Shown one piece after another: positions 54,601-64,000 of a DNA stretch of 64,000 nt (positions are counted from its first letter, which is position 1; each line of letters starts with the position of its first letter). A model generated the notes under the pieces. That model was given only the letters and a program-made list of their open reading frames with translations, had not been told where the DNA came from and ran no database searches. The stretch is from assembly GCA_039619475.1 (NCBI GenBank), contig CM077116.1, positions 280,193,258-280,257,257 on the forward strand, written 5' to 3'. Both the position numbers and the translations under genes were made by a program. This stretch comes from Icerya purchasi. Lineage: Eukaryota; Arthropoda; Insecta; Hemiptera; Monophlebidae.

Positions 54601-54615
54601 AGTGTCACCACCTAC

Positions 54616-56361
54616 ATGACTAGCTTTGTAACATATCGCCCGCCACCACCCGATATGTATCCGGTCCGGTGACCTTCTACATATCTTTTACCGCTCCGGA
54701 GCCATATGGCTCCCTACGACCTTCTGGGCCCCAAAACTAGTCGTTTAAAAGGCTGGTCACAGGATATGTTCCCGGGAACTAGAGAGAGCACCGGCGAGAG
54801 CGCCGAGGAAAAGCCGATAGACCGCCTCGCTGCCGAGCCAGTCTGCTCTACTCGATAACGGCCTACCTAACAGATCCTCAGCCATCGCTGCGTTGGTCTT
54901 ACACGACGCATGGGCCGATGTCGCCTCGGACAAGTGAACATCGACCACATGCTCCAGTGTTAATAGGACACCACATGCGCATGGCGGTGGGTCCTCATTG
55001 AGGCTGAACCTTGTCAGATAGCTGCCGAAGGGGCCGTGACCAGTGACCACCCAAGTAAAAAGCTTGGTAGGCACCAGCCACTTCCTTTCCATCCGAACCT
55101 GGACATCTGGAATGTACTGGTAGGTGAGGCGGCCGACAGTGTCAGCCTCCCACTCCCTTTGCCATTCCAGAAGTATTGCCCCTCGGACCGCCTTTTTACA
55201 GGCGGCCTCCGAGACCAACATCTCCGGGTGGAGTTCTGTCTGACCCGCGATAGCCGGTCGGCCCTTTCGGAGCCAGTAGAGTGCTGCCCTTTCCTACACT
55301 AGAAGATCTAGGGGGAGCACTCCCGATATCACGCACAGTGCGGCTGTGGACGTTGTCCTGTTCCCTTTGCACATTGACAACAGCGCGGGTCTTTGCGCCA
55401 TTCTCGACCGCCGGCGAAGCCTGGTCCTCGCCGTTCGGTGTGCAAAGATACTAGCACAGTATCCCGCCATCGCCTCCACTGTGCCCATGTACACACGGCG
55501 AGCCGTATGAAATGTGAGGCCCCAACCAACCCGTGCCAAATTGGCAACGGCGTGGTAGCTGGTCCTACACTTCTGACTCACTGTGTCCACGTGGCCCTTC
55601 GTCTTGGCGCCCGCCAGAAGCGTGACACCAAGATATTTAACAGAACTCCTTAGGAAAAACCGACGGCCGCTGACACGAAACGCCGGCTGCCAATCAAGTT
55701 TCCCTCGGAGCAATACCGCGACAGACTTGTCGGCACTGAACGACAGTCCGCCTCTGTCCGCCCACCGATCAGCCAACGCACAACATTCGTTTGCAGTTGC
55801 CTGGAGGACTCTTCTAGAGTCCGCCTTCACCAAAACAGCCAAATCGTCCGCATACGCCACGAGTTGGACACCTTCCGGCCAGTGCTGTCGGAGAAGACGG
55901 TTGTAAAAGAGCAGCCACATCACAGGTCCGATGCGTGACCCCTGCGGGCAGCCCCTGTCCAACCACTTCCCCACAGTCCGACCGTCTTCTCCACAGATCA
56001 TCGCCCGACGGTGGGAGAAGTAACTTGCGAACAGAGCCAACAGGTTACCCTCCACACCGGTCCTGCGGACCTCGTGCACCATCTGGCTCCAACTGGCCAT
56101 GTCAAACGCGCCCGTGATGTCGAAGAACAGCCCGATAACATACTTTGTCGCCGCCCCTTCGACATACTCCAGGAGAGAGTTAACTGCATCCTCAGTGCTT
56201 CTCCCCGGCCGATAACCAAATTGCCGGTCGTCCAACCAAGCCTTACTGTCCAAGACGGCTGACAGACGACGCAACATAAGGCCCTCCAGCCATTTGCCAA
56301 TCACCGGTAAAAGGTTGATGGGACGAAACGACTTTGAGCTCGTTGGGTCCTTCGTCACCAC
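54616..56361 (-). pseudogene. R1-clade ORF2 with intact YADD reverse transcriptase, one nonsense codon
   Basis: The frame from 56361 contains SSKSFRPINLLPVIGKWLEG, DDRQFGYRPGRSTEDAVNSL, VIGLFFDITGAFDMASW, GCPQGSRIGPVMWLL, VQLVAYADDLAVLVKAD, FSADKSVAVLLRGKLDWQP and SVKYLGVTLLAGAKTKGH. These are all the palm motifs with both catalytic Asp sites. It stops at TAG (55294, Trp in relatives), then continues MLVSEAACKKAVRGAILLEW, WLVPTKLFTWVV and PPPCACGVLLTLEHVVD to 54757. The 3' UTR with hairpin (54708-54723) ends at 54616. It is fused upstream to a shifted endonuclease-linker segment, so no complete ORF2 remains. This is the best-preserved reverse transcriptase in the window. Confidence 0.88.
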
Positions 56362-57122
56362 CTACACTACTGTCTGTGCGCATAGTCGTACGTTCCCTGA
56401 GCTGTGCCTGGAAACGTCCCCAGTCCACCTTCATTAGTTGGTACTGGCTCTGCTGCCTCTCCATGGAGTAACCGGAGGGAGGACTCAGGTCATATGTTAT
56501 AAGAGCATGATCTGACTGAACATCATAAGACAATGTCCAACCAGAGACAAAAGTCAAAGAGGTTCCCGGTGCACATGGTCACATCCAAGTTGTTCCCTGC
56601 CTGATGAGTGGCCAGCTCATTAGGAAGGTTGACAACATGAAATGACCAGGCACCAAGGAACTCCTCGAGCACAAGTCCCCTTTCGCAGGTGTCAGTATTA
56701 TGCCATATTGGCAGAGGGGCATTGAAGTCTCCCCCGATTAAAAGTTTCTGGCTTGGCAGACCCTGGATAGCCCCACAATGCCTGCAAACCACCGAAGCGC
56801 GATCACACCCCTTCGTCATGTGCCCGAACCTTAGGCACTTAAAACATTGTGGCACATCCAAAGAGTCTGCACTCTGCATTTGTGCCAGTCAATGGATACC
56901 CTTTTTGCCGCCAAAAGTTTGGCCCGCATTCCTGCATCAGATTTAAACCTAGGCTTCAGAACCGTGTCTGGGGACAGCTGACCTTCCTCTTTCATGGCCG
57001 TGACAACTTCCTCAGCAGAAAGTTTGGCTGGAACTGCGAATATTCAAAGGTGTGGAAGTCGCCCCTTCACTGCCTCAATGTGGTGGCCGGCTGAGGCTAT
57101 AGCTGGAAGCTCGAGCAGTCTC
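56345..57122 (-). pseudogene. Gag zinc knuckle fused to ORF2 endonuclease, with linker
   Basis: From 57122 the minus strand gives decayed Gag (VKRLLELPAIASA-like). MQSADSLDVPQCFKCLRFGH and CDRASVVCRHCG, zinc knuckles 1 and part of 2, follow at 56879. These run directly into GLPSQKLLIGGDFNAPLPIW and SFHVVNLPNELATHQ of the endonuclease. A second frame continues SGWTLSYDVQSDHALITYDL with the conserved SDHA motif and the linker VDWGRFQAQLRERTT. It ends at VGGD, where it is fused to the reverse transcriptase at ~56355. Two deletions created this chimera. Confidence 0.85.
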
Positions 57123-57309
57123 TTAACTAAAATCACTGGAGCCACCTTGATGGACACCAGTGACATAGAAGACAACCACATGCTCTGCAGTTGTTACTAG
57201 GACACCACACGAGTATGGCGGTGGGTTCTCATTGAGCCCGAACCTCATCAGGTAGCATCCAAAGGGGCCGTGTCCAGTGATCAACCAAGTAAGATACTTG
57301 GTCGGCACC
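57123..57309 (-). pseudogene. ORF2 C-terminal fragment, divergent subfamily
   Basis: VPTKYLTWLITGHGPFGC, LNENPPPYSCGVLVTTAEH and VTGVHQGG match the copy at 36961-37312. It begins exactly at the target codons next to the 3' end of the mini element and is cut at 57123, where Gag codons resume. Confidence 0.8.
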
Positions 57310-58355
57310 ATGACTAGCTTTGTTGTAATCCGCCCGCCGCCACCTGATATGTACCCAATCCAGTGACCTTCTACATATCTTGCACCGCTCTCGCGAAGAG
57401 CGACCACTTCCCCCTTGATCATGTCCAGACTTTTCGGAGTGATCTTGCTGTGTCCAGAGTAGACACACTGAAGTATGACATCCTCCGCCCTGGCAGCTCA
57501 TTCGAGTAAGACGTATCTAGGGGTCGATGCTGACTCCCTATAACATCGTGTATTTACCAATGCGCCTCGGCATCCTCTTTTGCCTTCAACGTTTTCCATA
57601 ATATGGCCACTCTTGTCTAGCGGGACCGATTCTCCAGCCTCAGGTCCGGGGTGCTCTGACTTTCTCTCAAAGGTGCCGTGTCCGAGTACCCCACATTGAT
57701 CTGTCTCATGTCTGGACGTGCAATGATCTTCAGTCGGGTAGCCTTCACCGGCGTCATCGGGGGCAGTGTGGATTCCGCAGACTTTCATACTCTGGACCTT
57801 TAGGAATGGTAGCTTCGAGGGAGGGGCATTCTCCTCATCGAATGGCGCGGCTACACGTTTCCCTAATGGCTTTTCCAGTGCCAGACGTACGCATCTCCCA
57901 GCACCACCTCGCAACTTTTGTTGTTCTGCTCCAACGACCGAATTTGCGCCACCTATTGCTGAAGGAGAAAGTTCATCGTCTCGGGGTGGTTGGTCAGCCG
58001 CCGAAGCGACTAACTCCCCGGTCGTTGTTTGGTTGCCAGCGGTGACTGACTCTGAAGAGTCAGGCACCGGAGCACCGGGCATCACAGCTAAAAGGCTGTC
58101 TGCCTGCTCGATATCTGATCTACTATGAACCGCAGGGAGGTTAGGTAGTAGATGGTCGTCAAAAATTTGATGTAAGGCGGTCCTTCCACAGCAGTCCGAA
58201 AACTGAGCCTTAGTAGACGGCTGAGTGTGTAATAGATACGACTTTTTGTCACTGGCCTTACAAGTCAGATCCGCACTAGCGAGCGTCGCAATATAGGCAA
58301 ACAGTTCAACACAGTTAGCACAAATGAGTCCACACAGAGGGTACGCAACTCGCCA
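57310..58355 (-). mobile_element. complete 1.05-kb mini element with 13-bp target duplication
   Basis: The element lies between GGTGCCAACCAAG (58368-58356) and GGTGCCGACCAAG (57309-57297), both part of WLVPTK codons. It has a leader starting TGGCGAGTTGCGTACC, a Gag N-terminal region, and a 3' UTR ending AAAGCTAGTCAT. ORF2 and most of Gag are deleted. It is the clearest whole insertion in the array. Confidence 0.75.
57423..58128 (-). pseudogene. R1-clade Gag N-terminal region in the mini element
   Basis: After a leader, MPGAPVPDSSESVTAGNQ begins Gag near 58082. DEENAPPSKLPFLKVQSM, DDAGEGYPTEDHC and CYRESASTPRYVLLE follow, with a stop at 57498. Decayed codons resembling DLITEEVGALHD continue to about 57400, where the 3' UTR starts. 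The open frame upstream of the Met (from 58385) arises because the resident ORF2 codons MKRKWLVPTK happen to read into the leader. Confidence 0.75.
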
Positions 58356-59724
58356 CTTGGTTGGCACCAGCCATTTCCTCTTCATTCTCTTCCGGACATC
58401 TGGAAGGTATTGGTAGGTGAATCAGCCATTTTAAGTACTTTAACTTTTGTAAGTTTGGCTGAGGGACTTGTTGTTCTTTTCTTTCTGCGGTTTCTCTTTT
58501 TCCCTGGCCTATGGATCCACCTGAAGCAGCGGTGGAGGCTACAGAGTCCCGACTATGGATATTTTGCCGTTGCCTTTGCCATGGGCAGATGACTTCTTGG
58601 CCGGTTGCTTTCCATTAGCACCGGCACTATTTTTAGCCTTCCTTTCCTCACCAGACTGAATGGCGGTTCCTAGGGCACTGCGCCATTCGCGATATATTTG
58701 AAGTGTTTCATCCAGGAGAGAACACATCTAGTCAAAATCCCTCAGTATGTTGTGAAGTGCGCACATTTCTCCCATTATCACTTCTTTACTGGTTTGGGAC
58801 AATTTCCCGTGGCCAACACGCACACACCGAAGTATGGCGTCCCGAGCCTTGGCTGCCCTTTCCAGTAAGTGTGATCTCCGGGTCTTCGCTGACTCTATAT
58901 AATAACAGTGGGGTACTTTAGTATCATGGACCGGCGCCCTTCATTTTCACCTCCGACGGTGTTTCCACAGTCCAACGGGTCAGTAACCCAAACAGCAGAA
59001 TCCAGGTGCCGCAACCTTTTCTTGGAGTCGTGGGCTAGAGGTTCCCCGCCTTGGTCCGATCTATGCCAGGTCGTGCAATGACCATCGGCCAGATAGCTTG
59101 TCGCCTGCCCCTTAGCGGCAGTGTGGCATTCATGACTGTCCATACCCCCGGCCTTCAGAAGAAGCAGCTTTGTCGGAGGGGCAATCTCCGCATCCAAAGG
59201 CATCGTTGACCTCTTCCTTAATAGTAGTTTGGGTGTCAGTGCTACGCCACCATCGGCCTCACCCATTGCCAACTGTTGCAACGTCCCAATGCCCAGGTTT
59301 CACTGCCCTGAGACAAGGGAAAAGGAGCATCATCACAGGGCAGCTGGTCGACTACCACGGTGGCCAACTCCCTGGTCATTGTTGGAGGACCGCCGGGTGA
59401 CTGACCCCGAAGAGTCAGGCACCGGGACCCCAGACATTGCGGCTATTTCGGCTAGTCGCCAGGCCTTATATCAGAGCGTTACGACTCGCAGGGAGAGAGG
59501 TAACGTTCGTCGTCATCATAAAATAATATCATACGAAATCGTCCTGCTGCAGACAGCCAAATACAGAGCCTTTGTACTGACTGCTGTGCTAAGGATTTGC
59601 ACTGTTGGATACACCAACTTCGCCAGTCAAGCCCTGCGAGCGTCGCAATAAAGGCCAACAATAGCAAAAATTAGCCCAGTTCAGCGGACACACAAGAGTA
59701 CACCACGCACCACAATTCTCCTTG
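58356..59724 (-). pseudogene. Gag/ORF2 chimera with leader, third subfamily
   Basis: The leader starts near 59724 after ORF2 codons MERKWLA. Gag begins about 59435 in decayed form, with MQQLAMGEADGGVALTPK, AEIAPPTKLLLLKAGG (59281-58895) and MCSLLDETLQIYREWRSALG (58727-58539). At ~58440 Gag is joined to ORF2 C-terminal codons (TYQYLPDVRKRMKRKWLVPTK-type), which end at the mini-element insertion. It resembles the Gag at 37756-38403. ORF2 is almost wholly deleted. Confidence 0.75.
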
Positions 59725-60110
59725 CTAGCCACTTCCTCTCCATTCTATCCCGGACATCTGGAAGGTATTGGTACATGACCTGGCCGTCCGTGGACGACTC
59801 CCACTCCAGCTGCCATTCCAGAAGTACTGACTCTCTGACCCTTCTTTTTATGGGCAGTAACCGTGAGAAGTTATTCCAGGTGAAGCTCTGTCTGACCCGT
59901 GACAGTTGCCCGGCCCCCTCTGAGCCGCCCTTTCCCACACCAGAAGATCTAGGAGGAGCACTCCTGCTTTCATGTACAGTGTATTAGTGGGCGTCGTTCT
60001 GTACCCTTTGATTTGCCCTGTTCTGATACGACCACGAAGCTTTGTCTTCGCTGACCACTGTGCATAGATACGTCCTAACCACTTTAGATAAATCCCGGCT
60101 CTTCATTCTT
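59725..60110 (-). pseudogene. ORF2 C-terminal fragment at the right edge of the array
   Basis: Frames RRVRESVLLEWQLEWESS, MYQYLPDVRDRMERKWLA from 59874 downward match the segment before the CACG domain. It is interrupted at the WLV codons by the next element's leader at 59724. Upstream (60110-59940) are decayed codons of the LLVW region. Beyond 60110 the homology fades. Confidence 0.7.
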
Positions 60111-61559
60111 TCAGGCAGGGTAAAATAGACAACTATTAAACTCCTGAGCAGAAGATCCCCTTAAACTTATCCTGGCTGCAAAAAAAAAAAAAAAAAATTC
60201 AATTAAAAACGAGTATTAATACTTTTTCTAGTTACGAAAATTATTTAATAATTATTTAAAAAATGAAATGAAAAATATGAAAGACCAAAAAAACAAAACA
60301 GAACAAAAACAAAAAAATATAATACAGCTATGACTAAAAAACAACAACGACGGGAAATAATATTAAGTCTCGGACTTATATGCTATAATTTGGCTGACTC
60401 CGTCCTCCTCCTCCTTACCACTTGGCTGTGCTCTTTCTGCTTGGCAGCCTTCTAATTACCCCTCAGACCAGGTACTGCTATCACTATTCGGTTCCTGAGT
60501 ACGGGGCGCCACTTTTGATATGGATATGTTCTCGTGACCCTGTTCAGGAAGCCACTTTTGAGGTGGATAAAATCATGCACTATTTTTTGAAAAAAAAAAT
60601 TGAATAAAATTTTTTTTTTTTTTTTGGAGCTGACAATCGACTTCGGCTCACAGAAAATCAGCGGGCACCAGTGACACCATGCGTCACGATACCGATTCAC
60701 TCTCAGCAGAGTTTAGGCTTTTCAATTCGATTTTTTCCCCCTTAAAAGTACCTTTTTCTTTCCATTTTTTTTTTAACCGAGCTGAAAATTTTACAAAAAA
60801 ATTTAAAAAAATAAATAAATAAATAACCAAAACCTGTATAAACTTGTTCCAAGTCACCTCCCCTCTCCGGAGATCTCACTGTGGGATGACCACTTGTTCT
60901 TAGATAAGGAATAATAAAATTTGTCTATGAAAATGTGTACATTTGGCTTCACAAAATCGTTCCGGTAATACCAAAATAAAACTATAAATAATAAAAAAAG
61001 AAACAAATTACAAAAAAAAAAAATACATAAATTCACAAGACAGATCGCGTGGCCTGCAAAATTTCGGGGAACACAAAATTGCTCTGACCTGCTAATTTGA
61101 ACATGGAGCACTAGCTACCAGCATTCAATGACTATCAATGAGAAATTAAAAATTAATCATTATCTATTATGAGCGGGAATTAATACCGATAGTTTACCCC
61201 ACACTTCCTACCCTGCTACCCTTTGCGTTTTTTTTTTTTTTTTTATAATATTTTCACTGTTCGACATTGCTCGATACATCTTATTCGGCTCTTCTTACCG
61301 CACACGCACATCATTGTCTTAACTACTGACCATTACTACTCAGACACTATTATGTCTTTTACCCATAAAACTGTGTACTCAACGATCACGCCAATGATCT
61401 CGGGAATTTTTAGTATAGGTCATATAAGCTTCCCAGACAAGATAAAGCGGCGATGTAGAATAGAGAGACGTTTGAGAAATTGAGAATTAATGAATAAATC
61501 GAAGAATGATTTCTAGCTTGAACGCTGAATAAAAGATAGCGCCAAAAGTACCAAATCTG
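60111..61559. other. AT-rich DNA without recognisable genes
   Basis: Contains an A-tract (60180-60198), T-tracts (60607-60626 and 61230-61245) and short open frames (60422-60607, 60854-61111, 61223-61483) with no recognisable homology. Confidence 0.5.
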
Positions 61560-61564
61560 TATCA

Positions 61565-61985
61565 ATATATTTATATGTATAAATATATATCTATATATAT
61601 ATTTATATTAACGGCTATGCCATTTTTACACCTGGGGTCATCAGGAAAAGTGTCCCGGCACGAAATTTGTCCCATGTATAAGACTTTAATGTGATATTAG
61701 CGCTCCTACATCCTCCGGTGGTGAAAATTGGAACTGAAAGATTTTTTTCTGTCGAACAATGTAGCCAGTGAAAAAGTTAATTATAGAAGAACTAGACCTG
61801 GTGGTGAAGGGAGCTTGCCCCATTCAAAGGCCCAAAGAGGCGAGTTTATATTTATATATAGCTATATATATTTATATATATATTTATTTATTTTTATATA
61901 TATTTATATATATATTTATTTATTTTTATATATATTTATATATATATTTATTTATTTTTATATATATTTATATATATTTATAGAA
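61565..61985. repeat. AT microsatellite/minisatellite
   Basis: Bases 61851-61981 are built from alternating TATATTTATATATA and TTTATTTATTTTTA blocks with a ~38-bp higher-order period; 61565-61610 is a related AT run. Long Ile/Tyr open frames here are simply translated repeat. Confidence 0.9.
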
Positions 61986-62404
61986 ATCTGCTCTTCCACA
62001 AAGTTGATGAGAAAAAAAAAATTATTACAAAAAAAAACAAAATTTTAGTGGGCGCGAATGGCTTTCCACTACTGGAAAAGCTCTGCCTAGCAGAACATTA
62101 GGCTTTTAAAAAATATATAAAAAAAATACTAAGAAAAACTCGAAAACCTGCCATACGAAGACAGTATACCCTCCGAAATGGAGATATTATGGGGCCCACC
62201 ACATGTCCAATAAGAAACTTCTGGAGACCATAAATCGCATGTATTGAAAGAAACAGAATTTAATAAAAAAAAAAAAAAAAACAATTATACACCTGGGGGA
62301 GGGACTTGCGGAGTCCCCTTGTCAGTTTGTACCAATCACTGCACCAGGTCGCATAGGTTGATTTAGGACGGGAGTAGCTAATAAATGGGCAAGCTGGCGA
62401 CTCC

Positions 62405-62665
62405 TGCTAATCCAAACCCCAATTTGTGTCCAGGTGCTCAAAAGTCATCCCAGACCGCTTATCCAAACTTAAAATTCACCCCAATTTGTGTCCACAGTGC
62501 TTAAAATTCACCCAAGTTCCCCCGAGTTTCACCCAATTTTTCTCGACAGTTTCGCTAATCTGAATGCTAAAATTGTGTCCGGGGGTCGAAAATTACTTCA
62601 ATTGCCGTCCAGGTGTTTAAAACTAACCCTAATTAGTGTCCAGGTACTGAAAGTTCACCAAAGTT
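62405..62665. repeat. degenerate tandem array (GTGTCC...TTCACCC units)
   Basis: Blocks of AATTTGTGTCC(A), a short spacer, GTGCTTAAAATTCACCC recur near 62420, 62480, 62565, 62605 and 62633 with heavy divergence and irregular 30-80 bp spacing. An A-tract lies at 62269-62281. No coding sequence is apparent in 62000-63420. Confidence 0.55.
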
Positions 62666-63434
62666 TCCCCGGTTCCCCTGTCCCGTAGCCAGCAGTCCTG
62701 ATAATCCAAATATGGAGTAGTCACACCTGCAACCCATAGAATATTATGCTCCAGTAATCCGGCATGAGAAGGATCCCATCCCCAATTCTTGTGTATTAGC
62801 CATAAAGTAACCTATATTTTAATATTTACTTCTTTTTAATTAAATTATAACACAATTTCCCATCAGGGGGTCCCAAGTTCGCCTAAGTATAACCCCCAGG
62901 CAGTACAACCCCATAATCTGAGCATCCGCCCGGATTAAGGGGGGTTCCAGCTCATGCTCTGTTGTATGAACATATCAGATATTCAGGATTGAATAAGATG
63001 GAACCATTTATTTCTATAGCATGAAACTAACATTCTTTGACAATTTATTGTTCTTTTAGCATCATATTATAATATATAATTTACCCATTTTTCCGTGGGC
63101 ATGATTATTTTTTTAATCATTATTATAGATAATATGTTTAAGCTATGCGCATAATTACAACTCTCAGGGCTATATTAATATATTAATTCAAAGAGTATTT
63201 TTCAAAATATAATTCGAGTTTACCTCGATAAATTATTTTTAATATTAGCATAAATTTAATCATTTGTCTAATTAATTAATTAAGACCTCGGATAGTTGGA
63301 AAAAATCTCCGAACAATTAAAATTTTTTCCGCGCATGATTAATTTTATTTCAGGTAAAATCTCCGACCGCTAAATAATATTTATCGGCGTCCTATTTTTT
63401 AATATTATACACATCTCAGTATAATTATTAAATG

Positions 63435-64000
63435 AAGGAACTCACAACATTGTTGCTGCAATCGCGCCAATCTTTCACCTCTGCAGGCATGGCTAGCTCG
63501 CCATTTACCATTATTCGGCAGAAGAATATTTTTTTTTGCGCTCGCACTCACATGAGTACGCATACATTTAACATGGGGTCGTTGGTCAGGGGACATTTTC
63601 AAGAACAACAATCGCTGCTCTGCAGCATAAGCAGGCTCTCCATTCGGCCGCAACATTATTGGGGCACCCTTTTTTACAACAGGATAATTTATGACGTCTA
63701 TACAGCTTTTCTAGGTATCAGGGTGAAAGCGGCCAATCTCTCCCGCTGAAACCAGTTTTTAGACATGCGCCTGACTTTCTTTTTTAGGAATCGTCAACCT
63801 CTGCATGTATATGTCTCGTCACCATATCGACCTTTTGTTCGCGCAATACCCACTATTTTACCGATATTCAGCAGAAGAATTTTTTTTTTTTTTTGAGCTC
63901 ATCCACATTCAACATCGGGGGGCGGTGGTCAGGCGACATTTCGAAGAAAAACAATCGCTGCTCCGCAGCCTAAGCAGACTCTCCATTCGACCGCAACATT
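63435..64000. repeat. ~0.33-kb tandem duplication, running off the window
   Basis: CCTCTGCA...CGCCATTTACC at 63478 is matched by CCTCTGCA...TCACCAT at 63798. ACAATCGCTGCTCTGCAGC then CATTCGGCCGCAACATT near 63607-63656 is matched by ACAATCGCTGCTCCGCAGC then CATTCGACCGCAACATT at 63951-64000. Offsets of 320-344 indicate indels. Further copies may lie beyond 64000. No gene is recognised. Confidence 0.75.

Larger units (their letters stand above)
34503..60110 (-). mobile_element. array of R1-clade non-LTR retrotransposons, head to tail
   Basis: About 25.6 kb of GC-richer DNA in which every recognisable coding segment is on the minus strand and belongs to one R1-clade family with several subfamilies: a Gag with zinc knuckles, an ORF2 with AP-endonuclease (GGDFNA), reverse transcriptase (FFDITGAFD, YADD) and a C-terminal CxC-H motif. 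Elements end in GCTAGTCAT without a poly(A) tail. Most are internally deleted and joined end to end. R1-clade elements are largely arthropod retrotransposons, often site-specific. Individual segments are listed separately. Confidence 0.9.

Noticed and set aside
57386..57402. Hairpin CGCTCTCGCGAAGAGCG in the mini element, at the position of the conserved 3'-UTR hairpin
   Set aside because: The stem spans the junction between Gag codons and the 3' UTR, so its pairing is a by-product of the deletion and should not be counted as covariation.
34503..60110. Idea that the array is a telomeric TRAS/SART-type tract
   Set aside because: No TTAGG repeats or poly(A) tails occur at the junctions; the recurring target is ORF2 coding sequence instead.
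61728..62048. 106-codon frame rich in Ile and Tyr
   Set aside because: Translation of an AT microsatellite, not a membrane protein.

Overview
This window looks like nuclear DNA from an arthropod, most likely an insect. It has very AT-rich, intron-like DNA with eukaryotic splice signals and a dense load of insect-type transposable elements, including an R1-clade non-LTR retrotransposon array. I see no rRNA, tRNA, CRISPR or prokaryotic operon structure. Left part (1-34.5 kb): AT-rich DNA with two plus-strand exons of a laminin-G/EGF protein resembling Crumbs (1300-1471 and 2656-2853) and an orphan Ig-like exon that contains a stop codon (22541-22728). The rest is transposon debris. It includes a 4.06 kb hAT element with an 8-bp target duplication that carries a nested LINE (7615-11677), and a Helitron containing a Tc1/mariner-like deletion derivative and a pair of hammerhead-like motifs (16543-18394). 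A nested pair of terminal-inverted-repeat elements carries a broken gene for a DTTS-motif/CXC-cysteine protein (24622-28277). There are also several minus-strand LINE fragments, one of them split by a 3-bp-TSD foldback element (29330-30227). Middle part (34.5-60.1 kb): a GC-richer block made of head-to-tail, minus-strand, mostly internally deleted R1-clade retrotransposons of several subfamilies. Three units (A, B, C) keep an intact 678-residue Gag with zinc knuckles. All three share one deletion that fuses the first ~50 residues of the ORF2 endonuclease to sequence beyond the reverse-transcriptase active site, so they are gag-only derivatives. The most complete reverse transcriptase (YADD motif, 55294-56361) belongs to another subfamily in the same block. 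Element boundaries recur at one place: the codons for WLVPTK in the C-terminal part of ORF2 of related elements. This suggests insertion at a preferred site inside the family's own sequence, later amplified by unequal exchange; segments 39812-43823 and 47969-51980 are nearly identical. Unit C carries an extra 600-bp insertion, mostly a perfect palindrome with 279-bp arms. It is flanked by a 16-bp duplication and has a well-formed hammerhead ribozyme core on each strand, as in Penelope-like elements; units A and B keep the empty site. Right part (60.1-64 kb): AT-rich DNA with microsatellites, a degenerate tandem array and a ~0.33 kb tandem duplication running off the window end. I recognise no host gene there.
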